NCBI GenBank assembly: GCA_023421505.1
Contig: JAEZTJ010000068.1
Span: 62,001 to 126,000 of the forward strand
Origin: Bacillota bacterium
Lineage (GTDB): Bacteria; Bacillota; Clostridia; Lachnospirales; Lachnospiraceae
Direction of reading: 5' to 3'
Length of the DNA stretch: 64,000 bases
The notes beneath the pieces are model-generated. The model ran no database searches. It was given only the letters and a program-made list of their open reading frames with translations, and was not told the origin of the DNA. The number at the start of each line of letters is the position of its first letter. Position 1 is the first letter of the stretch. Shown here piece after piece: positions 7,318-16,114 of the stretch. The position numbers and the translations under genes were made by a program.

Positions 7318-9792
7318 ATGAATAAAAGTGCTTTTTATAAAGATATTGGCAGAACCTTAAAAAATAACATGTCCAGATTCATTGCCATTACCGTCATGGC
7401 GGCTCTTGGTATTGGTGTGTTTTCCGGATTTGCAGTGGGGTGTCTGGATACGCTTGAAGCTGCGGACCATTTCTATGATAAACAAAACGCTTACGACATT
7501 AAAATAGTATCCACGCTTGGGCTAACGCAGGAGGAACTTTCTGTCATAAGCAAAGTTAAGGGTGTGAATTCAGTATTTGGCAGCTGCAGCAGGGATGTGA
7601 AGGCTGAGCTAAGTAAAGGGAACTCGTTACTTACAAATCTAAACGCCCTAGACACAAACGGTATGAATATGCCTTATGTATTTGAAGGTGAACTTCCAAC
7701 TCAAAGCGGGCAGATTGCTGTGAATTCCAAATTCATCGAGGATTCCGGCTTGAAGGTGGGAGATAGTATTACTCTGTCATCTGAAGTTCCGGAATTAGGG
7801 GTAAATAAATACGAAATCACGGCAGTTATTCTAAGCCCTCTGAATATATCCAACACGAAAAAAGGGATTGCATCTGTTTCCTTCACATCAAGTAGCAGTG
7901 ATTACATGATGTATGCAACAACGGACTGCATCAATAGTTCTATTTATAATGCGATTTATGTTACTTTGGAAGGCGCATCAAAGCTAGATTGCTATTCATC
8001 CGAATACCAAAAACTAGTAGATAGTATGACCGCCACAATCGAATCTTCCATACAGGAAAATAGGCTACAAGCCAGATACGAGGAAGTGGTTAGTGATGCC
8101 AAGGCTAAGGATATAAACATCAGCATGGTGAAATGGTATGTCTGGGATAGAAGTGATAACGACAGTAGTGCCGGACTAAAAAAAGATGTAAGCTTTATTC
8201 AGGAGGTTACAAAGGCTTTTCCCATTATTTTCTTTCTGGTGGCGGTACTTATTAGCCTGACCACCATGACTCGTATGGTCGAGGAGGACCGTGGATTAAT
8301 TGGCACGTATAAATCACTTGGTTATTCTAACTATCAGATTAGTATGAAATATGTCTTCTATGCATTGTTGGCGTGTGTCATTGGAGGAAGCTTGGGAAGT
8401 GTGATTGGGTTTGTTGTACTTCCTATGGTAATTAGAATCATCATGAATAGCTTATATGTATTACCAACATTTCAACTATCCTTCAATATTGGTTATGGTC
8501 TATCAGGCTTCCTATTGTTCTTACTAGGCATCGTAGGTGCAACTGCTATCTCTTGTGCTGAGATGCTGCACCAGCGTCCGGCGGAGTTGATGCGTCCAAA
8601 AGCACCGAAAGCAGGAAGTCGGATTTTGCTGGAACGCTTGCCCTTCATTTGGAAGCGGCTGAATTTCTTAAATAAAGTGACCTGCCGTAATTTGTTCCGA
8701 TATAAAAAACGTGCGATCATGACCATTGTGGGCATTTTAGGCTGCTCCATGCTTATCGTGCTGGGTTTTGGAGTAAAGGACAGCGTAGGAGGGCTGATGT
8801 CTGATCAGTTTGATAACGTAACTGTATATCATGCTATTGTAGTGACAGATAACCTGCCTACAGAGAAAATGAAAATATTAACTAATGAGTGGAAGGAGTC
8901 CAAAAAGGTAAAGGATGAACTGCAATTGCAGATTAATACTCTGACACTGCGAAGTAGTAGCGATAGCCTTGATATTACCGTGATGGTGATTCCGGACGGT
9001 GCAGATCTTGGACGTTATGTACATCTATATAACTCCAGAACTCATAAGGCAATGACCCTACCCCAAAAGGGCATTGTAGTCACGCAAAATGCAGCAAAAA
9101 AACTGGCTTTAGAAGGTGGGGACATTGTTTCTATGCAAAATGAGGATAATATGGAGTATAATTTCCCGGTGGCTTTCGTAGCTGAAAACTATGCTGGCAA
9201 TTATGTGTATATCAGTGAAGGTTGTTATCAGGAAGCATTCGGCGACTATAAAGGAACCTCCTTTCTGTTGAATCTGACTAATAATACAGATGGGCAGAAA
9301 TGGCTGGAGACTCTCAGTGAGGATGAGAGAATCTTAAGTGTCAGCAGTAGTCAAGCCGTGAGAGATGCTTTTAGTGATGTAAATAAGCTTATTAATATGG
9401 TGGTTTATCTCTTAATAGGTATGTCAGCAATACTGGCTTTGACAGTTCTGTTCACACTGTCTAATATTAATATCAGCGAACGAATACGGGAACTGGCCAC
9501 CATCAAGGTGCTTGGTTTCCAGAAAGAAGAAGTATATTCCTATGTAAACAGGGAGACCTTTATCCTTACTCTATTTGGTATCCTTTGCGGTCTGCCAGCA
9601 GGATTTGGCATTACCTATGGCATTTTGATTAATGTCAGTATTGCAAATATCGCCTTTAAGGTGCGTGTTTCTCTGATCTCTTATCTCATTGCGGTGGTTA
9701 TTACACTGTTTTTTGCCTTATCGGTGAACAAAGTCACCAACAAGGCATTGCGAAGAATTAACATGGTGGAAGCTTTAAAGAGTGTAGAGTAA
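7318..9792 (+). CDS. FtsX-like ABC permease
   Basis: An 824-aa membrane protein with an N-terminal TM (about 18-40), a large extracytoplasmic domain, a three-TM FtsX block (around ITKAFPIIFFLVAVLISLTT onward), a fourth TM, a second extracytoplasmic domain and a final FtsX block. This two-repeat form is typical of Gram-positive antimicrobial-peptide type exporters. The start is the ATG at 7318, four bases after the ATPase stop; the frame upstream to 7294 overlaps the ATPase. A strong terminator follows at 9904. Confidence 0.9.
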   Translation: MNKSAFYKDIGRTLKNNMSRFIAITVMAALGIGVFSGFAVGCLDTLEAADHFYDKQNAYDIKIVSTLGLTQEELSVISKVKGVNSVFGSCSRDVKAELSKGNSLLTNLNALDTNGMNMPYVFEGELPTQSGQIAVNSKFIEDSGLKVGDSITLSSEVPELGVNKYEITAVILSPLNISNTKKGIASVSFTSSSSDYMMYATTDCINSSIYNAIYVTLEGASKLDCYSSEYQKLVDSMTATIESSIQENRLQARYEEVVSDAKAKDINISMVKWYVWDRSDNDSSAGLKKDVSFIQEVTKAFPIIFFLVAVLISLTTMTRMVEEDRGLIGTYKSLGYSNYQISMKYVFYALLACVIGGSLGSVIGFVVLPMVIRIIMNSLYVLPTFQLSFNIGYGLSGFLLFLLGIVGATAISCAEMLHQRPAELMRPKAPKAGSRILLERLPFIWKRLNFLNKVTCRNLFRYKKRAIMTIVGILGCSMLIVLGFGVKDSVGGLMSDQFDNVTVYHAIVVTDNLPTEKMKILTNEWKESKKVKDELQLQINTLTLRSSSDSLDITVMVIPDGADLGRYVHLYNSRTHKAMTLPQKGIVVTQNAAKKLALEGGDIVSMQNEDNMEYNFPVAFVAENYAGNYVYISEGCYQEAFGDYKGTSFLLNLTNNTDGQKWLETLSEDERILSVSSSQAVRDAFSDVNKLINMVVYLLIGMSAILALTVLFTLSNINISERIRELATIKVLGFQKEEVYSYVNRETFILTLFGILCGLPAGFGITYGILINVSIANIAFKVRVSLISYLIAVVITLFFALSVNKVTNKALRRINMVEALKSVE

Positions 9793-9903
9793 AATAATGT
9801 GATACTATGTTTTTTGATTTAATGAGATACTTAGAGTCTTGATATTATTGGGTTTGATAGATGATGCAATCATAAACTAAATAGTTCGGCGTATATTTTT
9901 ACT

Positions 9904-9941
9904 CCTCGATATGTGTATACAGAAACATATCGAGGTTTTTT
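9904..9941 (+). terminator. Rho-independent terminator of the ABC operon
   Basis: A perfect 11-bp stem CCTCGATATGT / ACATATCGAGG with a 10-nt loop is followed by TTTTTT. It lies about 110 bp after the permease stop. Confidence 0.9.
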
Positions 9942-10155
9942 GATAAGTATACTTTGACAAAACAGTTATTATGAGATATTCTTTTTAGTGGACAACGGCG
10001 TTCCTGTGTAGTGAAAAGTTTTTATGCTTTTTACTTTATTTGGACGCTTTTTTTATGCTCCTAAATAAATGGCAATCTTTTGCTACCCAAATTTAATATT
10101 TCTTGAATCATAGTTGATTTTCAAGGAATAAAATAAAATTTTACAAAGGAGTAAA

Positions 10156-11328
10156 ATGATGAAAAAAAAGGTTTTACTATTAGTAACAGCAATTCTCTGC
10201 TCTATTTTTACACCAGTAAGTTCTTTAGTAAGCGCAGCAACTACCGGGGCTACTGTAGAAAGTCTTAGGCAAGTCCAGCAGTACAATTTTTCAATTAACA
10301 TTTTAGCAATGTTACTAGTTGGTTTTGGATTTCTAATGGTATTTATCAAAAAGTATGGTTATTCTGCAACAACAGGAACTTACCTAGTGGTAGGTGTAGG
10401 TCTTCCACTCTATCTTTTCCTTCGTAACACCGGTGTTATCTCTTCTGAAACGATGAACCCACAAACGATTGAAGCATTTTTATATGCAGAGTTTGCAGTA
10501 GCAGCTGTACTTATTTCAATGGGTGCAGTGCTTGGTAGACTACGTACCTATCAATATGCATTCATTACTATTTTACAAATACCGCTTTATATGATAAACG
10601 AGTGGCTTGTACTGGATGGCGGTTTAGGCGTAACGAAAGGCTTTGTCGATTCTGCCGGTTCCATTGTAATCCATGCTTTCGGTGCATATTTCGGATTGGG
10701 ATTAACAATTGCTCTTACAAAGAAGAATCAAAGAGACAAGGCGATCGAAAGTGATGAAACATCTGATCGATTTTCTATGTTGGGCTCAATGATTCTTTGG
10801 ATTTTCTGGCCTAGCTTCTGTAGCGCCATAGTACCGGAGGCGGATTTTGAGAAAACTGTTGTAAATACAGTTTTAGCTCTATGTGGTGCAACGGTTATTA
10901 CTTATTTGTTAAGTACTGTATTTAGAAAAGGTAAACCATCTATTGCTGATATCGCAAATGCCAGTCTTGCCGGTGGAGTTGCAATTGGCGCAACCTGCAA
11001 TTTGGTTAGTGCCCCTACTGCATTTTTAATAGGTATTTTTGCCGGAGGAATTTGTGTGATAGGCTATGTTATCATTCAGCCTTTACTAAAAAAATATCTA
11101 AAAATAGTAGATACCTGTGGTGTACATAACTTACATGGTATGCCCGGTTTACTAGGTGGAATCATCGCTATATTTGTGGTTCCAGATGCTGCAAAAGCAC
11201 AAATCATCGGAATCCTCTTTACAGTAGGCCTTGCTCTGGTAGGAGGTATTGTTGCAGGTAGTATTATTAAAATAACTGGTTCAAAAGATAAAATTTACGA
11301 AGATGCTGATGAATTTACTGAGGCATAA
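10156..11328 (+). CDS. Rh-type ammonium transporter family protein
   Basis: The protein is 390 aa, with a signal peptide (about 1-27, ending VSA-A) and about 11 membrane segments. The sequences DSAGSIVIHAFGAYFGL, LAGGVAIGATCNL and CGVHNLHGMPGLLGGI are characteristic of the Rh branch of the Amt/Mep/Rh family, with the pore His residues in IHAF and VHNLHG. It should conduct NH3/ammonium (CO2 has been proposed for Rh proteins). No GlnB/GlnK gene follows, unlike classical amtB operons. Two adjacent ATGs are possible; AAAGGAG fits the second (10159) slightly better. Confidence 0.85.
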   Translation: MMKKKVLLLVTAILCSIFTPVSSLVSAATTGATVESLRQVQQYNFSINILAMLLVGFGFLMVFIKKYGYSATTGTYLVVGVGLPLYLFLRNTGVISSETMNPQTIEAFLYAEFAVAAVLISMGAVLGRLRTYQYAFITILQIPLYMINEWLVLDGGLGVTKGFVDSAGSIVIHAFGAYFGLGLTIALTKKNQRDKAIESDETSDRFSMLGSMILWIFWPSFCSAIVPEADFEKTVVNTVLALCGATVITYLLSTVFRKGKPSIADIANASLAGGVAIGATCNLVSAPTAFLIGIFAGGICVIGYVIIQPLLKKYLKIVDTCGVHNLHGMPGLLGGIIAIFVVPDAAKAQIIGILFTVGLALVGGIVAGSIIKITGSKDKIYEDADEFTEA

Positions 11329-11394
11329 ATAGCAATTGGATTACATACATGTTAAGACGTTAGTTTATCAGAATGTTTTTCGATGTATCATTCT

Positions 11395-11620
11395 ATGCAC
11401 GGTTGTTTACAGGACTCCAGGTAGTGGGATGCCCTTTTGAAGAGCCGGTTCCAGTTTACTAGCACTTTTAAGGTGTCTTCGTCCGCTTGAAGCAATCAGA
11501 CCGCGCAAAAACTCCTCAAGGAATATAGGGGAAACCTACACAGTAGCTTCCCACTATATTCCTTTCGTCAGACAGTTTGCGCTCGTGCGATTCCGCACGT
11601 CTGATTTTACCGCTCCCTCA
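11395..11620. other. Structured, GC-richer segment beside the transposase relic
   Basis: No ORF is visible. It contains inverted repeats: AAGGAATATAG paired with CTATATTCCTT (about 11518-11562), and TCAGAC...GTCTGA arms enclosing GTGCG/CGCAC (about 11569-11606). Base composition is clearly richer in G+C than its surroundings. It may be the non-coding end of the adjacent decayed mobile element, or a structured RNA. I cannot assign it. Confidence 0.35.
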
Positions 11621-11625
11621 GACAT

Positions 11626-11948
11626 CTAAGAATTGCACATCTTAGATTTCGCCATTGTTAATCCGACAAAAAATGTTACTCCGATGAACATTTCCATCTT
11701 TTCTTTCCCTCGGATGGTATGATTCTTAAAACCATAATCCCGGTCGAGTCTTCCGTTTACTCTCTCTACGCTCGTTCTCTTTTTATATAATCTCTTGAAC
11801 TTCTTAGATTGTCTTCCCACCGGAAGAAAATTCTTCTATCCTCATCCAGCTTGATCCGAAATATCCTCTTATCTTTATATTTGGGATGAAAGCCATACCT
11901 TGCGCTATCATTACTTTTGTCATATTCCTTGTACATTATATCTGCCAC
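11626..11948 (-). pseudogene. Transposase (DDE, IS4/IS5/IS1182-like) C-terminal remnant
   Basis: Two overlapping minus-strand frames join into one transposase tail: YGFHPKYKDKRIFRIKLDED from 11948 downward, then after a frameshift near 11815, SKKFKRLYKKRTSVERVNGR, followed by a typical RDYGF...GKEKMEMF end. The ERVNGRLDRDYG block is the C-terminal catalytic Glu region of DDE transposases. The N-terminal three quarters are missing, so the element is dead. Confidence 0.75.
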
Positions 11949-12249
11949 AACTTAAGTACCGATGGCGGCAAATGGTCTCTTTATGAATTAATAGTCACAC
12001 GCTATACGTTAGTAATCTATGTAATAAACCTTCTATATTTTAAGGCACCGTCCTAGGAATAAGGCCATTTCATAAAATCAGGCTAGACTATTTCTAGAAT
12101 TAGCATACTTAGACCTAAAAGAAGCTGTCACCTCTGATTTTTAAATTGTTTATATTAAAAATCGTATATGAAAAAGGTTGACCTGACTATAGCTTTATAG
12201 TTTATCATACTTCTTATAAATATAATATAAACAATTTTTGGAGGTAGTC
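11949..12249. other. Intergenic region, nothing recognised
   Basis: AT-rich sequence between the transposase relic and the SRPBCC gene. No ORF, clear hairpin terminator or promoter was seen apart from the Shine-Dalgarno GGAGG at 12240-12244. Confidence 0.5.
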
Positions 12250-12744
12250 ATGAAAAACAACAATAAAGCTAAAAGAATAATCAAGACCCATAAAATTAAA
12301 CTTAATGCAGATGCTAAGACAGTATTTCTGTTACTTTGTCCTGCTAAAGAAGCAGATTGGATAGAAGGGTGGGATAAGATATGTAATATCATTTATACTG
12401 AATCAGGTATTGCTGAGGAGGGCTGTGTTTTTGAAACCAATAAGCAACCGGAAGGGAAAGCAATCTGGATCTGTAGTCATTATAATTTTAATAATACAAC
12501 AATTGAATATATTAAGCATGTCGAAAATAAAGCGATAATAAAGTGGAAAATGGAAGTAAAAGAGGATTCCCAAAATGCATCCTCAATACTAGTAAATTAT
12601 AATATCACAGGCCTTACAGACGAAGGAAATGAATATGCAACGAATTTTATGGAAGTAACCTTCCCTATTTTTATGAAAAGCATAGAAGATGGGATTAATC
12701 GTTATATAGAAAAAGAGAAAAAAGAGCACCAAACTCTAAATTAA
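12250..12744 (+). CDS. SRPBCC (START-like) family protein
   Basis: This is a 164-aa soluble protein. The start KTHKIKLNADAKTVFLLLCP and the later EADWIEGWD and ESGIAEEGCVFET match SRPBCC/polyketide-cyclase-like proteins, which form a helix-grip fold around hydrophobic ligands. The function is unknown. GGAGG precedes the ATG at 12250. It is followed at a distance of 14 bp or less by a YciI-like gene and then DUF4256, so the three probably form an operon. Confidence 0.7.
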   Translation: MKNNNKAKRIIKTHKIKLNADAKTVFLLLCPAKEADWIEGWDKICNIIYTESGIAEEGCVFETNKQPEGKAIWICSHYNFNNTTIEYIKHVENKAIIKWKMEVKEDSQNASSILVNYNITGLTDEGNEYATNFMEVTFPIFMKSIEDGINRYIEKEKKEHQTLN

Positions 12745-12758
12745 GTGAGATGAAAAAT

Positions 12759-13055
12759 ATGTATTTATTACTTCTAAATTATACTGCTCCTATCGAGCAA
12801 ATTGATAAAATTCATGTGGAACATGGTAAATTTTTGGATAAGTATTACTCTTTGAAAAAATTCATCTGCTCAGGAAGACGAATTCCTAGAATAGGCGGGG
12901 TTATTTTGTGCAATTGCAACAATCTTGAGGAAGTCAGATTAATAATAAATGAAGATCCGTTCATAATAAATGGTGTAGTTGATTATGAGATAATTGAATT
13001 CACACCAACGAAATACATGGAAGGATTTGAAGCCTTTGGATGTATCTCTAGATAA
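12759..13055 (+). CDS. YciI family protein
   Basis: About 98 aa. It has the ferredoxin-like YciI pattern: YLLLLNYTAPIEQIDKIHVE, HGKFLDKYY, a central IGGVILCN strand and the end VVDYEIIEFTP. YciI proteins are small dimers that often act with oxidative or detoxification enzymes; some have chloromuconolactone dehalogenase-like sites. The usual His-Asp pair is only partly present (VEHGKFLDKY). The start is probably the ATG at 12759 because AAGTGAG sits 9 nt upstream; the ATG at 12750 overlaps that site. Confidence 0.75.
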   Translation: MYLLLLNYTAPIEQIDKIHVEHGKFLDKYYSLKKFICSGRRIPRIGGVILCNCNNLEEVRLIINEDPFIINGVVDYEIIEFTPTKYMEGFEAFGCISR

Positions 13056-13071
13056 TAAAGGAGAAACTATC

Positions 13072-13653
13072 ATGACGCAGAGAAATACAAACAGTAAAAA
13101 TAGGGAGTTGTTACCAGAACTACGTGAGGAATTACTAAAAACACTGAAAGCCCGTTTTGAGAAAAATATGAGCCGCCATGAAGGGATTGAATGGGCGAAA
13201 GTACAGGCTAAGCTTGAAGCTAATCTTGAAAAACTTTGGTCCTTCAATGAGATGGAAATAACCGGAGGAGAACCGGATGTTGTTGGCTATGATAAAAATA
13301 CAGAGGAATACCTTATTTATGATTGTTCATCGGAAAGTCCTAAAGGTCGCAGAAGTGTTTGCTATGACCGTGAAGCACTAGAGTCTAGGAAAGAGAACAA
13401 GCCAGCAAACAATGCTATTGATATGGCGAATGACATGGGCATTGAGATTTTAACAGAGGAACAATACCGGGAGCTTCAGAGACTTGGAAATTTTGATACA
13501 AAAACATCAAGCTGGGTGAAAACACCGGATCATATTAGAAAACTTGGTGGGGCTATCTTTTGTGACAGACGCTACGATACTGTATTTGCGTACCATAATG
13601 GAGCAGAATCCTACTATGCTGCCAGAGGGTTTCGAGGTTCTCTAAAAATTTAA
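13072..13653 (+). CDS. DUF4256 domain-containing protein
   Basis: The protein is 193 aa and spans the DUF4256 family from the N-terminal LLKTLKARFEKNMSRH through GGEPDVVGYD and EYLIYDCSSESPKGRRS to CDRRYDTVFAYHNGAESYY. The role is unknown; the composition is that of a soluble alpha/beta protein. AAAGGAG lies 9 nt before the ATG, 16 bp after the YciI stop. Extension of the frame to 12994 overlaps the YciI gene and is not supported. Confidence 0.85.
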   Translation: MTQRNTNSKNRELLPELREELLKTLKARFEKNMSRHEGIEWAKVQAKLEANLEKLWSFNEMEITGGEPDVVGYDKNTEEYLIYDCSSESPKGRRSVCYDREALESRKENKPANNAIDMANDMGIEILTEEQYRELQRLGNFDTKTSSWVKTPDHIRKLGGAIFCDRRYDTVFAYHNGAESYYAARGFRGSLKI

Positions 13654-13682
13654 TTTCAACTAAAATAGTCTGATTTATTAGG

Positions 13683-13718
13683 ATAAGCTTGCATATAAGG
13701 GTATGTAAGCTTATTTTT
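13683..13718 (+). terminator. Rho-independent terminator after DUF4256
   Basis: ATAAGCTTGCATA pairs with TATGTAAGCTTAT (one GU pair), loop TAAGGG, followed by TTTTTA. It closes the SRPBCC-YciI-DUF4256 unit. Confidence 0.85.
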
Positions 13719-13848
13719 ATTTTGGTTAAAAACAGTCTTGCGTAAAATTTTAAATAAAGATATCATCTTACAAGAACGATTAGGCTAAGCTTTTGCATAT
13801 CAAAAAGTATCATTTATACTAAAATGAATAAGAACAGGAGTGAATTAT

Positions 13849-14778
13849 ATGCCAGATCAGAAATGTCAGGAAGAGTACATACGAAGAATTCATAAGGTGC
13901 AGGATTATATTGAAAATCATATAGGCCAATCTCTGTCAATCGAGGAGCTTTCGGATGCAGCCGGGTTTTCTAAATTCCATTTCAGCCGGATATTTCAGGG
14001 CATGTTACATGAACCGTTAGCTCATTATGTAAACCGGATTAGAATGGAAAAGGCACTATTTTTACTCGCACACCGGGTCGATAAAAACATGACGGATATT
14101 GCCTATGAACTTGGACTTTCGGATTCGGCTGTATTTTCCCGGACATTTAAGAATTACTATGGCGTCAGTCCAAGAGAATATCGAAAGGGATATAGCAAGA
14201 ATTGCAAAGATTTATTTTTGCTGTCTGAGTACAATAAAAGCACAGCAAAGAAAGAACGGGTGGTCAATTTGTTTCCTGTTACCGGGAAGATTACCATTGA
14301 AAATCTTAATGAGAAACAAGTCGCTTATGTAAGACATACAGGTACCTATGAGACATTAGCGATAGAGTATATGGGTCTGATTCAGACGCTATTTGCTCAC
14401 GCAAGGAAACAGCACTTTCTTGTGGAGGGTCAGAACTGGGTGCTTGCTATGTATCATGACAATCCCGAATTCGCAGAGGAAAGCCAGTTCCGCACCAGTC
14501 TATGTCTGACGGTGCCTAATAACATTCTGATTCAAGAAGACGGAATTCTTGGTAGGATGAAATTGGAAGGCGGTCTGTATGCGGTCGGACATTTTCAGAT
14601 TAAACAGGAACAGTACGCTGATGCCTGGAATTACATGTATCAGGAGTGGATCACTGGTAGTGGTTATGTTCCAAGGAATTACTACCCCTTTGAAGTGTAT
14701 CGCAACGATTTGTATACCAAGGAGAGTTCTATCCATAAGGTTGATATCTACGTTCCCATTGAGCCCATTCATTTCTAA
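13849..14778 (+). CDS. AraC family regulator with GyrI-like domain
   Basis: The protein is 309 aa. Residues about 10-110 contain the two AraC helix-turn-helix motifs (SIEELSDAAGFSKFHFSRIF, then MTDIAYELGLSDSAVFSRTF). About 145-305 form a GyrI/SbmC-like small-molecule binding domain, from TIENLNEKQVAYVRHTGTYE to the terminal KVDIYVPIEP. Such Rob/BmrR-like regulators commonly control multidrug responses. ACAGGAG lies 8 nt before the ATG. The serine hydrolase downstream may be co-regulated. Confidence 0.85.
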   Translation: MPDQKCQEEYIRRIHKVQDYIENHIGQSLSIEELSDAAGFSKFHFSRIFQGMLHEPLAHYVNRIRMEKALFLLAHRVDKNMTDIAYELGLSDSAVFSRTFKNYYGVSPREYRKGYSKNCKDLFLLSEYNKSTAKKERVVNLFPVTGKITIENLNEKQVAYVRHTGTYETLAIEYMGLIQTLFAHARKQHFLVEGQNWVLAMYHDNPEFAEESQFRTSLCLTVPNNILIQEDGILGRMKLEGGLYAVGHFQIKQEQYADAWNYMYQEWITGSGYVPRNYYPFEVYRNDLYTKESSIHKVDIYVPIEPIHF

Positions 14779-14801
14779 CATGCTGTAAATGAAAAATGCC
14801 A

Positions 14802-14855
14802 CTTAAGCGGCAGATGGAGGTTATTATGAATAGGATAAGGAAGGGAAGTCTATGA
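14802..14855 (+). promoter_or_regulatory. Leader module with coupled 9-codon uORF
   Basis: Bases 14802-14827 are identical to 59241-59266 and end in GGAGGTTATTAT. This gives a strong ribosome site for an ATG at 14826 that encodes MNRIRKGSL. Its TGA (14853-14855) overlaps the hydrolase ATG (14852) as ATGA, the classic arrangement for translational coupling. A second Shine-Dalgarno, AAGGAAGGGA, lies inside the uORF. Confidence 0.6.
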
Positions 14856-15835
14856 ATCAAAAAAATAAGATTAGGTTAGAAGAGCTAATAAACAGTAGCT
14901 ATAACAACACTGCAGGAATAATTGTATTAAAAAACGGTAAAACATTATATGAAAACTACTTTAATGAATATAATGCTGCTAACCCCGTTCATGTAGCATC
15001 GGTAACAAAAAGTATTTTTTCTGCACTACTTGGTATTGCCTTAGAGAAAGGACATATCAAAGGTATAGATCAGAAGGTGCTTGATTATTTCCCGGATTAC
15101 ACAGTTAATAAAGATGAAAAAATGATACAAAATGTCACGATTAAGGACATGCTCACTATGACAGCTCCGTATAAATATAAGGAAGAGCCTTACGAGAATT
15201 TTTTTGCAAGCGAGAACTGGATTAAAGCAGCGCTCGATTTATTAGGAGGGAACGGCAAGATAGGAGAATTTGTGTATTCTGCTTTTATAGGAACACAAAT
15301 TCTATCTGGCATTCTCGTAAAAGCAACAGGGCAATCGGTATTTAATTTTGCAACAGAAAATTTATTCAAACCACTGGAAATTCATGTCGAACACAATGTG
15401 GTGTTACACAGTAAAGAAGAACATATTGCGTTCTTTAATGATAAAAGCAGGAGCGGTTGGGTTGCCGACCCACAGGGGATAAATACAGCTGGCTGGGGCC
15501 TGACCTTGACTCCTATGGATATGGCAAAAATAGGTCAATTGTACTTGGATTGCGGAATGTGGAGAGGTAAACAGATTGTACCTTCCTGGTGGGTAGAAGA
15601 GAGTACAAAGGAGCATAGCCGCTGCACGAAGTGGGGTAACCTGCCCTATGGTTATTTGTGGTGGATTATCGATGATAAAGAACAGATCTATGCAGCTTTA
15701 GGAGATGGCGGGAATGTAATTTATGTCAATGTGAAGAAAAAAATGGTTGTTTCGATTGCTTCTCAATTTATACCACAAGCAAACGATAGATTAAAACTGA
15801 TTAGAGAATTTATTGAACCGATGTTTGAAAATTAA
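14852..15835 (+). CDS. Serine hydrolase (class C beta-lactamase/DD-peptidase fold)
   Basis: The protein is 327 aa without a signal peptide. The catalytic SxxK is S50-V-T-K53 (HVASVTKSIFSALLG); the YSAFIGTQIL segment corresponds to the Tyr motif, and GDGGNVIYV near the C-terminus to the KTG-like strand. The family includes esterases, DD-peptidases and amide hydrolases; a cytoplasmic location makes penicillin binding unlikely. Expression appears coupled to the short leader peptide at 14826. Confidence 0.85.
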   Translation: MNQKNKIRLEELINSSYNNTAGIIVLKNGKTLYENYFNEYNAANPVHVASVTKSIFSALLGIALEKGHIKGIDQKVLDYFPDYTVNKDEKMIQNVTIKDMLTMTAPYKYKEEPYENFFASENWIKAALDLLGGNGKIGEFVYSAFIGTQILSGILVKATGQSVFNFATENLFKPLEIHVEHNVVLHSKEEHIAFFNDKSRSGWVADPQGINTAGWGLTLTPMDMAKIGQLYLDCGMWRGKQIVPSWWVEESTKEHSRCTKWGNLPYGYLWWIIDDKEQIYAALGDGGNVIYVNVKKKMVVSIASQFIPQANDRLKLIREFIEPMFEN

Positions 15836-15953
15836 CAAAGCAACAGACTTTTCTGGAAGTAGAGGCTTCAAAATACAGAGAGTTGATATGTTTTACGATT
15901 GCTGTTATAGAGCAATTGGCATAATTAGTTCATGACGACTTTATTCTTGGTGA

Positions 15954-15982
15954 TTGACAACTAGTTGAGAATACAATATAAT
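15954..15982 (+). promoter_or_regulatory. Consensus sigma-A promoter of the MATE leader
   Basis: TTGACA (15954-15959), exactly 17 bp, TATAAT (15977-15982). The expected start site is near 15989, only about three bases before the ATG of the leader peptide at 15992. Confidence 0.85.
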
Positions 15983-15991
15983 GCATTGAGT

Positions 15992-16036
15992 ATGAATAAA
16001 ACGAACCGTTCTTTGCCACCGGGTAAAGATTATTAG
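15992..16036 (+). CDS. Putative leader peptide of the MATE gene
   Basis: A 14-codon ORF, MNKTNRSLPPGKDY, ends in TAG at 16034-16036, one base before a terminator hairpin begins. It has essentially no 5' UTR relative to the predicted start site, so it would be read as a leaderless message. A ribosome stalled near its end would cover the left arm of the hairpin and allow readthrough into the efflux pump gene, as in antibiotic-induced attenuation. Inferred from layout; no homologue was checked. Confidence 0.6.
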   Translation: MNKTNRSLPPGKDY

Positions 16037-16092
16037 GTGTTCTGAAACATTCCGTTAGGTCTTCGAAGGAATGTTCTCAGAACACTTTTTTT
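16037..16092 (+). terminator. Attenuator-type terminator upstream of the MATE gene
   Basis: GTGTTCTGAAACATTCC (16037-16053) pairs with GGAATGTTCTCAGAACAC (16068-16085), followed by TTTTTTT (16086-16092). It lies between the promoter/leader peptide and the pump gene on the same strand, so it would stop most transcripts unless relieved. Confidence 0.85.
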
Positions 16093-16114
16093 GATAAGAA
16101 AGGAGAGCTATTGA

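Noticed and set aside
15954..16092. Riboswitch upstream of MATE
   Set aside because: The leader is too short for a known aptamer class and is mostly occupied by a coding leader peptide and the terminator.
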